A stretch of DNA of 64,000 nt from Methanobacterium formicicum DSM 3637 (lineage in GTDB: Archaea; Methanobacteriota; Methanobacteria; Methanobacteriales; Methanobacteriaceae), in assembly GCF_000302455.1 (NCBI RefSeq), contig NZ_AMPO01000002.1:186001-250000 (forward strand). Direction: 5' to 3'. The notes beneath the pieces are model-generated. The model saw only the letters and a list, made by a program, of their open reading frames with translations, had not been told where the DNA came from and did not search any database. This document shows positions 26,927-33,967 of this stretch, piece by piece; the stretch's first letter is position 1, and each line of letters opens with the position of its first letter. The translations under genes and the position numbers were made by a program.

Positions 26927-27568
26927 TTGAATTCAGAGGAAATAGTTCAAAATGCAACTGGCAAATTGAAAGAAGATTTTCGAAAGAACAGAGATTGTTT
27001 TTTCAATGAACATGATTTGCATCATGTATTTTTCTGTCAGTTATCCCAATTAGGGAACCTGATACGGCCAGAATATCCAACAAGAAGACGATTTTTTGCA
27101 GATAAGGAAGATTCTATTGAATATATTAGTGGAAAGCATTCATTTGCTCCTAGGGGTGAAAATGTTCCTAAAAGTTCCAGGAGAGGGCATTACGACTTTG
27201 CCATTTTGGATGAAGAATTTTACCTGGAATTTAAAGGTTTAAGTGATCGGTTTGAACGATTATCCAGTAAAAACGTGGACACTAACCTAGACCAGGAAGG
27301 CAGGAAATACGTGGATATTGCCATAGAATTTAAATATGTAACCGGGCAATGTCAGCGTGAAAATATTGAATTTTCTATTTTCAAGCTTAAAGAAGCAGAA
27401 GAAGTTAGGAAGAAGATATTTTTAGTTTTCATCAGGAAAGAGGGAATAAGCCCTGAAAGATACCAAAAGATTATCAATTTCTTAAACCGGATGAAAGAAG
27501 AATCAAAAGGGGAGATAGATATGGAGATCATAGAGGCTGATGATGACCGGCAGGTTTTGTTTTCTTAA
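26927..27568 (+). CDS. Hypothetical protein, possible PD-(D/E)XK nuclease fold
   Basis: About 213 residues, soluble, unrecognised family. GHYDFAILDEEFYLEFKG and the later VDIAIEFKYVTG look like the D...E-x-K core of restriction-endonuclease-like folds: an aspartate on one strand and E-F-K on the next. Basic helices (SRRGHYD region) could contact DNA. I take the TTG at 26927 as start because GGGGGTGAGAG lies directly before it; the upstream GTG at 26891 has no such site. It sits near a RelE-type toxin/antitoxin pair (convergent) and may be a defence nuclease. Confidence 0.65.
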   Translation: MNSEEIVQNATGKLKEDFRKNRDCFFNEHDLHHVFFCQLSQLGNLIRPEYPTRRRFFADKEDSIEYISGKHSFAPRGENVPKSSRRGHYDFAILDEEFYLEFKGLSDRFERLSSKNVDTNLDQEGRKYVDIAIEFKYVTGQCQRENIEFSIFKLKEAEEVRKKIFLVFIRKEGISPERYQKIINFLNRMKEESKGEIDMEIIEADDDRQVLFS

Positions 27569-27616
27569 ATGTTGAATTAAGCCGGGAAAACAAGATTGAT
27601 ACAAAAAAGGGTACAT

Positions 27617-27904
27617 TTAATCATAAGATTTCTTATACACCCGATTGTGATGATCATAGTCATAAACAATCAATAATTTATTTCTAGTATCTACCTTGAA
27701 TATAATTACAAATGATTTATTAACATGAACTCTTTTGTAATTTTGTAAAGGTGCTCTGAGGTTCTTACAATGGTTAGGGTTGAATTCCAGATTGATTGCA
27801 ATTTGCCGAATTTTAGATAGGACATTGTTATAACCATTTGGATCTTTAACTTTTAGTTTATCCATAATAGTCTGAAAAGATGGATCAAAGGCTATTTTAT
27901 ACAT
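27617..27904 (-). CDS. RelE/ParE-type toxin
   Basis: A 95-residue basic protein of the RelE/YafQ-like fold: helix (YKIAFDPSFQTIMDKLKVKD), I-x-x-I...NP-x-x-C-KNLRAPL, then strands NYKRVHVNKSFVIIFKV and IVYDYDHHNRVY. In the family this fold is a ribosome-dependent or gyrase-targeting toxin. The start is uncertain. ATG at 27931 would overlap the antitoxin stop (GATGAATAA) and add nine residues; I favour 27904 because the family begins near MYKI. Its small upstream gene is the expected antitoxin. Confidence 0.75.
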   Translation of the reverse strand: MYKIAFDPSFQTIMDKLKVKDPNGYNNVLSKIRQIAINLEFNPNHCKNLRAPLQNYKRVHVNKSFVIIFKVDTRNKLLIVYDYDHHNRVYKKSYD

Positions 27905-27923
27905 AAAATCCAGAAAAAAAGAG

Positions 27924-28106
27924 TTATTCATCAACAAAAAGATCATCAATATTTTTAATCAGAACAGGCTTTTTATTTGCCTTCTCGATTCTTTTGATCT
28001 TTTCAACGTACTCAGGACGGAGCTCGGGCTCATTAAGATCTTTTTTCCCATGAATGTTGGAGGTTCTTTTAAATTCATCCTTTTTCATGCCTGAAGAGCT
28101 TTGCAT
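27924..28106 (-). CDS. Antitoxin of the RelE-type pair
   Basis: A 60-residue charged protein ending in IKNIDDLFVDE. It lies immediately upstream of the RelE-like toxin on the same strand with an overlap or 19-base gap, the standard antitoxin position. Lysine- and glutamate-rich content and the hydrophobic, acidic tail fit a toxin-wrapping antitoxin with a disordered N-terminus. AGGAG lies 11 bases before the ATG and a TATA-like ATATATAAT lies further upstream. Confidence 0.7.
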   Translation of the reverse strand: MQSSSGMKKDEFKRTSNIHGKKDLNEPELRPEYVEKIKRIEKANKKPVLIKNIDDLFVDE

Positions 28107-28405
28107 AAATCATTAATCTCCTGATTGTATTATATATGAAACTTTGTATTATATAAAAAAATCCATTTACTATTTCTTCTCATGTTTTTAGTAGATAGAT
28201 GATTTTTGGTTGTCTTTTGAGTACTTATCTTTCAAAAGGGATATGTCAAGATCACAGCTTGAATAAGCTATTTTGGAATTATTTTAGTCTTTCAATTGAT
28301 TTTTTAAATGCGAACAGTTACCTAAACCTGACTAAATTATTATAGTTTTTATTTTTCCATCTATGTTTTTATTATTAATATAAAATTTTTTATTATTATA
28401 GTTTT

Positions 28406-28909
28406 CTAATTACTCATGAATAATCCTTCTATAATTGATTCAATTAAATCAAGCTTTTTAAGGCCTTTTATCCATTTTGTGGGTATTGCACTTTTTGCGT
28501 AGTAGGCCCCGGCCAGCTGACCATAAATAGCACCAGTGGTATCAGCATCTTCACCCAAATTCACCGCCAATAAACAGCCTTCTTCAAAGGTATCTGATTT
28601 ATAAAAAGCCCACAGGGCAGCTTCCAGGGATTTAACCACAAAACCACGCCCACGTATTTCCGGCGGTTCTTTATGTTTAAAGGAACCACAAGCAACCTGG
28701 TCGATCTCTGTTACAAGGGGGTTTTCTTCCCAATATCCTGGCCAGGGTGAGTACCGTGGGGTGAGAAGTTCATCCTTGGATTTCCCGATAAGTGCACCGT
28801 GGATTAATCCTCCCATATAGCGGCAGGCATCCACTGCCATGGGGTGTTTATGGGTGGTGCATGAAGACCGGGCTGACATTTCCAGTGCCATAAGGGGTTT
28901 AATAAGCAA
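28406..28909 (-). pseudogene. 5'-truncated ADP-ribosylglycohydrolase (DraG type)
   Basis: The frame encodes only about the last 168 residues of a protein family that is usually near 300. It keeps ARSSCTTHKHPMAVDACRYM (family S-x-x-T-H-x-x-x-A-x-x-A), FEEGCLLAVNLGEDADTTGA (the metal-binding GxDxDT region, here GEDADT) and the C-terminal helix. The N-terminal metal-binding GDALG and TDDT motifs are missing. Upstream bases are AT-rich non-coding, and the only start is TTG. I regard it as a decayed remnant at the left edge of the defence island. Confidence 0.75.
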
Positions 28910-29063
28910 AATAGGGTTACATTTTCAACCGATCTTGTTTTTCTGTATTTGAATTATGGGATCAAAAGATCAGATTAATATTGGAACATAATAAAACTCA
29001 TCGATTTATTTAAATATTATTAATCATAATAACGAATTAAAAACTAATAACAATGGGGGAATT

Positions 29064-30409
29064 ATGATTTCACAATTACCTGACTTTAAATTAAATTATG
29101 TTAATATTGAAGGGAAAACTTTTTTGGAATTTATTGCAGAAACTGGTGAGATAATTTTATCTAACAAGCTAATTGAAATAGAAAATATAATTTTACATGT
29201 TGGTGATGATATTTTCATTGAAGGAACGTCTAAAGAAGAGATAACTGATAGGGCTAATTTTGATTTAAAGCTAGTTAGTAATGATAAGTGGAAAATTCGA
29301 GTATCAAAATGTGCTATTTTTAATAAACAAATTCCTTCAAATAGATTTAAAGCACGTGCAATAACAATTAAGGCAAAAAAAGGTGAAATTAGTAATACAG
29401 ATGTCATAAAACAATATCAATTACTAGAAGGATTAGAATTTGAATCTCATAGTGATATAACATTTGGATCACCCATATTAAATGGTTTAAAGCTGATTAA
29501 AGATGAAGTTTCCTATTTTCCTCATTCATCTGGTTTTTTTTATGTGAAGATATCTATGAAAATGTTCAAAATAAATGGAAATATCACTTTGATAATTTTT
29601 ATTTTCTTTTAAGTTTTTTTTCCTCAAATTTTGTTGGTTTAAGGATTTTATTTATTGAAGGAGATAAATACCAAGAATTCACGATATCAACTTTAAATGA
29701 AACTAGTGGGAATGGAAGTAGTATATTTTACGCTGATTATCCTAATGAACTCGGTGTATTCTTAAATTCAACATATGATAATTTTATAGAGTTAAAAAAT
29801 AAATTGAATCTTATATGGGTAATAAATTATTACATCTGGATGAAAAATCAGAGCTATATAGAATCTAAATATTTATTAGGTTGTGTTTTACTAGAAACAT
29901 TAAAATATGCTTATGCAGATCATTTTAAGAGTTATGAAAAGAAAAAAGATTTTTTCTATCGAGAAGGGACAACGGAGCGGTATACATTTAAGGACCTGAT
30001 TTATGAAATATTTTCAGAGTTTGATATTAATATTAATAAACTTCAAAGTTGGATTGATCAGGTAGAAGATGGATTCTATCATATTCGGAGTGATTTGAAT
30101 CGATATTGCATAAAAGAATTAGGAATCAAAGGTTACAATTTCGATAACCAATTGTTCAATGAATTATGTTCTTCACATAATATTCAGTTTAATGAAAGTT
30201 TTATAGAATATTTAACCAAGTATCGTAATGAAGTTATTCATACAGGGAAAATTGGAACGACATATCCTCATTTAAAGTTACATTTAAATTATTTGGAAAT
30301 AAGTATTGAACTTCTTTTAATGAATATTTTAGGAGTTAATTGCCTATATTGGAATTCACCTGATGACTGTTGGAGTAATTCATTAGATTTATTAAATAGA
30401 TTAAAGTGA
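29064..30409 (+). pseudogene. ApeA-like HEPN defence gene, frameshifted
   Basis: Two adjoining frames, 29064 to about 29540 and about 29541 to 30409, make one protein of about 448 residues if one T is added to the T8 run at 29533-29540. The joined sequence reads HSSGFF then LCEDIYENVQNKW without a break. The first half is beta-rich like ApeA N-terminal domains (start ISQLPDFKLNYVNIEG). The second half is helical and ends with KYRNEVIHTGK, an RX4H motif of HEPN RNases. ApeA proteins are abortive-infection RNases against phage. Either the gene is dead, or the T8 tract is phase-variable, or this is a sequencing error. A strong GGGGGA ribosome site precedes the ATG. A+T-rich, as is the whole island. 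Confidence 0.7.
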
Positions 30410-30456
30410 AATTTAGAAAAGAATTTCTCCGGGATAGGGCAAATTTGAACCATAAT

Positions 30457-30588
30457 CTAACATTTGGCCCAATACTCACAGTGTATTTCACTATTGTTGC
30501 TTTTCTTAACTTCTACAATAGTGGGAATACCGTCGTGATCTAGTACGAAAATATCAATATTGTCAATTTCACAACTACACAAAGCCAT
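30457..30588 (-). pseudogene. PD-(D/E)XK nuclease remnant
   Basis: A 43-codon frame reads MALCSCEIDNIDIFVLDHDG, then IPTIVEVKKSNNSEIHCEYW and a stop. DIFVLDHDGIPTIVEVKKS is a near-textbook core of a restriction-endonuclease-like fold (D-x-x-x-x-D, then E-V-K), here without the rest of the protein. It lies between the ApeA-like gene and the DUF1802 gene and is too short to be functional. Confidence 0.55.
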
Positions 30589-30785
30589 TTATGGCCTAAT
30601 GAAGATGAAGATAATATAGTATATTATTTTGCATTAATTAGGGCAGTTGAAAATCGTATTGTAACATCCCTCAATTATTTGACGAAAATAAAGATGAAAT
30701 ATAAAAGATTGGATTTGAAGTTGTAGACCAAAATAACCTTTAATTAATTTTATTTATTTTATATGCAGATATTCATAAGATAAAA

Positions 30786-31304
30786 TTACTTTTCTATTTT
30801 TTGAACTATTTTTGAGAATTCAGAATCTGTTAGGGTTGGTTTAATACCTTCCAATGATACAGGCTCTAATAAATTAGCATATTTTATACCTCTAGTACGC
30901 TCAGCCATAATCGGTTCTTTTAGTTCATAAACTCTTAAAATCCAAACTTTGGCCTTTGACGTGCTCATATAAGATCCAACGTGTTCATTAGTCCAGATAT
31001 AATAGTTTTCCAAAGAACTTATTCGAGATACAGGTATTTCAATAACTTTTTCAACTTTTGCAAAGTATTTGACCAGAGATTTCCTGTTTTCTTTTTGAGG
31101 AAAGGCGTTTTCTTCAACAAAATCCCAGTATTTTGTTTGGAAGCTTTCTAAGTAGTTATCTTTAAGGGCATAACTAACAGTTGGATAAAGAATAAAATTA
31201 GGTAAAGTAGTGTTATAGTTTCTAATAAGAATTGTTTGTTTTCCTTGCCCTAATGCTTCCACAGTAGCATTCCATTCATTTAAACTCTTAGTAATTTTTC
31301 TCAT
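30786..31304 (-). CDS. DUF1802 family protein
   Basis: A 172-residue protein matching DUF1802. The N-terminus is SLNEWNATVEALGQGKQTIL (family E-W-x-x-x-x-x-A-L-x-x-G-x-Q), followed by LPNFILYPTVSYAL and a C-terminal strand VWILRVYELKEP. Function unknown. In this window it sits directly downstream (106 bases) of the nuclease cassette at 31411-33341 on the same strand, which suggests a shared defence context. The ATG has GAGGGGTTGAA upstream. Confidence 0.8.
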   Translation of the reverse strand: MRKITKSLNEWNATVEALGQGKQTILIRNYNTTLPNFILYPTVSYALKDNYLESFQTKYWDFVEENAFPQKENRKSLVKYFAKVEKVIEIPVSRISSLENYYIWTNEHVGSYMSTSKAKVWILRVYELKEPIMAERTRGIKYANLLEPVSLEGIKPTLTDSEFSKIVQKIEK

Positions 31305-31410
31305 TTCAACCCCTCATTTATATTATTTATACTAATATTAGTAGTATTATTCAGCTATTTTAATTTTTATATAAACAAGAATGGAATAATTGTTTATTAA
31401 TTATTTAACT

Positions 31411-32382
31411 TTAACTTAAATGAAGTTCTCGATTCCTTTTTCGTAATATAGTTAATAGACTGATTCCATCCGATATTTGGTAAAGATCTTCCAATGTTAA
31501 GACAAGTATTTTAGCGTTTTGCTTAAAAAAATTAACTAATTCTCCTTGAGCATCAGTTTTGAATTTTCGCTCTCCTGTAATTCCTGATTTGGAAATTAAT
31601 ATGCCTGTTTGGAATTTTCTGTTAACCATATCTGCCCCAAAATCTCTTATTTCACTCGCTCCAATTGCAGATTTCCAATTTTTACATTCTATAGGTATTA
31701 AAAGTCCTAATGATGTTAAAAATGGATGAAAAGCATTATTATTTTCTGATACAATATCTAATTCACTTGTAGGTGTTCTTTTATTTCGTTCAACGATTTC
31801 AAAGTTAGCAATATTTGTAAAAAGATATTCACCTAAATTTTCCATACTGTTTTTCTTTTCATCATTAGTATTTGCATTAATTACATCTAAAAGCAATAAA
31901 TTGAATTTATCAATGTCTATTATGAAAAACTCATCATCTACTAACGATGAAAATTCTATGTTATTAAACGCATCGTTTAAATTTAAATTAGTAGTGTTTT
32001 TATCTATAACTTGATCCTTAACATCTTGTACTTGAATTTCATTTTCAATAGTTATTGTAATCCAAATATCTGAGGATGTAGGTATAAATTCATTACAAAT
32101 ATCACAGATTTCGCAAATAACTTTATCAGGGATATCTTTCAATGAGGACAATGTAATAACATCACTAGAACATTCTGGACATGTTATTTCATAGTTTATA
32201 TTTAGATATTTTTCTTTGGATAGCTGAAATATTATTGACAAGATATCCTCTTCAGACATTTCAGGCAGTTCTTTAGAAATCAATAATGGTGAAACTCTTT
32301 TTAAACCAGCAAATTTGTTCAAGGTCTCTTTTACTAAATCTATGCTTCCATTATATCCTGAACTTTCTGATCTGTAGAACAT
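31411..32382 (-). CDS. Restriction endonuclease-like (Mrr-type) protein
   Basis: A 323-residue protein. Residues about 1-65 form a winged-helix-like domain (VSPLLISKELPEMSEEDILS). A four-cysteine zinc element follows near 73-97 (CPECSSDV...CEICDICNEF). A linker leads to a C-terminal nuclease domain at about 200-310: TPTSELDIVSEN supplies the aspartate, LGLLIPIECKNW the E-x-K, and FGADMVNRKFQTGILISKSG the following helix-strand. That is a PD-(D/E)XK fold close to Mrr_cat. The gene overlaps the upstream 333-residue gene by 43 bases, so the two are co-translated. Probably a modification-dependent or nicking defence nuclease. Confidence 0.75.
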   Translation of the reverse strand: MFYRSESSGYNGSIDLVKETLNKFAGLKRVSPLLISKELPEMSEEDILSIIFQLSKEKYLNINYEITCPECSSDVITLSSLKDIPDKVICEICDICNEFIPTSSDIWITITIENEIQVQDVKDQVIDKNTTNLNLNDAFNNIEFSSLVDDEFFIIDIDKFNLLLLDVINANTNDEKKNSMENLGEYLFTNIANFEIVERNKRTPTSELDIVSENNNAFHPFLTSLGLLIPIECKNWKSAIGASEIRDFGADMVNRKFQTGILISKSGITGERKFKTDAQGELVNFFKQNAKILVLTLEDLYQISDGISLLTILRKRNRELHLS

Positions 32383-33341
32383 GTTTCATCTTCCTTTAGA
32401 TTTAATCCTTTAATTTCTTTAATTTTTTCCAGAACAGAATCTATTTCCATTTCTCTTGATTGTGTCTTAAAATGCAATTTACCTTGCTTTGCATTAATCT
32501 GGAAACCAATATTTCTAGTACGTTCATTTACTTTGGAATCAAATTGAACATAAATACCTGTACGTTCACAAGTTCCCAATATATCATCTCTTTGAGAATA
32601 TAAATTTTCTTCCCTTAAATCACTATCTTCACTAGCAGTCATCCTTAAAGAGCTAATACCTCCAGAAAGAGACTTCATTGTTGCATTTCTAAATTTACTA
32701 GCCCATTCAATAATTTTATCTAATTCATTTTCATTAAACTTAATGTCAATATGTTTTAAACAATTAGCTTCTTCATTTAATTCTTTTCTTACTTTACAAA
32801 TGATTTTAGATAATTCTGCGCATGTTAAATTTGCAAGAGAATGATCTCTAGTTCGTATTTCAACTAATCCATCATTTAAGTGTATGATTATTAAAATTTT
32901 AACAAGGGGATAGAAATCAATTATCTCTTTTGTTTCAGCATCTATTTCATTTATTTTCTTTCCTTTAGATTCTAAATTTATCTTAAGTTTTTTTTGTTCT
33001 AGAATTTTTACATCTGCTACTTTAAATTTAGAAAGTGCATTAGAATTTTCTTTGGTTAATTTATTTAGCTCCCCTCTCAATTTTTCTAGATTTTCTTTTT
33101 TTTTGAACTCTGAAATACTACGTAATTGAAATAAGTTAATTGTAGATCTACCTGCATCTTTAAATTGTTTATACACACTTTTTATTAATTCATATTCTGC
33201 TACATCCGATAAAATGTCAATCAATTCTTTATTCTTCATATTTTTTGATATTTCATTCATTTCAGCTAGTTCTACTAATCCATCTCCAGGAATATTTCTT
33301 AGTAACTTGATTTTTTCTTCTTTAGTTTTATTTCCAGACAT
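32340..33341 (-). CDS. Unknown helical protein, partner of Mrr-type nuclease
   Basis: A 333-residue protein I do not recognise. Residues about 1-65 are helical and SAP-like (MKNKELIDILSDVAEYELI). Residues 70-130 are highly charged coiled coil (EFKKKENLEKLRGELNKLTK). The middle (140-270) mixes helices and strands (LVEIRTRDHSLANLTC, KHIDIKFNENELDKIIEW). The C-terminus has beta strands GIYVQFDSKVNERTRNIGF and a final helix. It overlaps the nuclease gene by 43 bases, so stoichiometric production is likely. It may be a specificity or sensing subunit. The start ATG has GAGGGGAATTT upstream. Confidence 0.65.
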   Translation of the reverse strand: MSGNKTKEEKIKLLRNIPGDGLVELAEMNEISKNMKNKELIDILSDVAEYELIKSVYKQFKDAGRSTINLFQLRSISEFKKKENLEKLRGELNKLTKENSNALSKFKVADVKILEQKKLKINLESKGKKINEIDAETKEIIDFYPLVKILIIIHLNDGLVEIRTRDHSLANLTCAELSKIICKVRKELNEEANCLKHIDIKFNENELDKIIEWASKFRNATMKSLSGGISSLRMTASEDSDLREENLYSQRDDILGTCERTGIYVQFDSKVNERTRNIGFQINAKQGKLHFKTQSREMEIDSVLEKIKEIKGLNLKEDETCSTDQKVQDIMEA

Positions 33342-33708
33342 AAATTCCCCTCATTAAAATAAAAGCTTTAATTAAATTATTAATAAAATATAGTATACAT
33401 AAATTTGGTTTTATTTTATATTATTTACATATTATACCATTATTCTAGTATTATTAAATAAAAAATTCTTTAAAATGATTAATAATTTTTAAGTGATATT
33501 CCAAAAATATAATTAATTAAAGTCATTGAATCATTGATTGATTAAAAAAGTAATTATGGCATTACCAATTTGTTTTTACTCATACTCCAAAATTGTTGAT
33601 GAAACAGATAATCTAAGAAAAAATATAAGTTTATAAAAGTTTTTGATTTGAACTTCATGTTTGGAATAATTTAAAGCAAATTGTGACAGTCATTCTGAAT
33701 AGTCCATC
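33342..33708. other. Gene-free AT-rich spacer
   Basis: Very AT-rich spacer upstream of the nuclease cassette and downstream of the RHH gene, both minus-strand, so it should hold the cassette's promoter. A 26-codon plus-strand ORF at about 33557 (MALPICFYSYSKIVDE) is too short to call. Confidence 0.35.
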
Positions 33709-33846
33709 TTATTCCGTTTTATGTGAGTGTACGTAGTTGTTCAAGACATCTGTAATCCCTTTAGAACGTACTGAGTATCCTTCATTTTTAAATACTTCAT
33801 CTAATTCATCTATAAGCTTATCTGGCAATGTCATACATATCCTCAT
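33709..33846 (-). CDS. Small ribbon-helix-helix protein
   Basis: A 45-residue protein starting MRICMTLPDKLIDELDEVF, then KNEGYSVRSKGITDVLNNYV. This is the classic CopG/NikR-type ribbon-helix-helix: one strand (RICMTLP), helix A, S-x-R-S and helix B. It is a dimeric DNA binder. The start is set by GGGGGAATAAA just before the ATG at 33846; a longer frame to 33912 is spurious. It lies 122 bases downstream of hsdR on the same strand and could regulate the restriction operon or be a solitary antitoxin. Confidence 0.75.
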   Translation of the reverse strand: MRICMTLPDKLIDELDEVFKNEGYSVRSKGITDVLNNYVHSHKTE

Positions 33847-33967
33847 TTTATTCCCCCTTATTATTTGTATTATTATTAGTATGAAGTAATAATTATGTTT
33901 TTCGGTAAGCATAATATCATTACAATTCTTTAAAATCCCGGATATTAAAAAATATGATTTTGATGTG

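Noticed and set aside
33557..33637. 26-codon plus-strand ORF
   Set aside because: Too short, without ribosome site or family resemblance, in very AT-rich spacer DNA.
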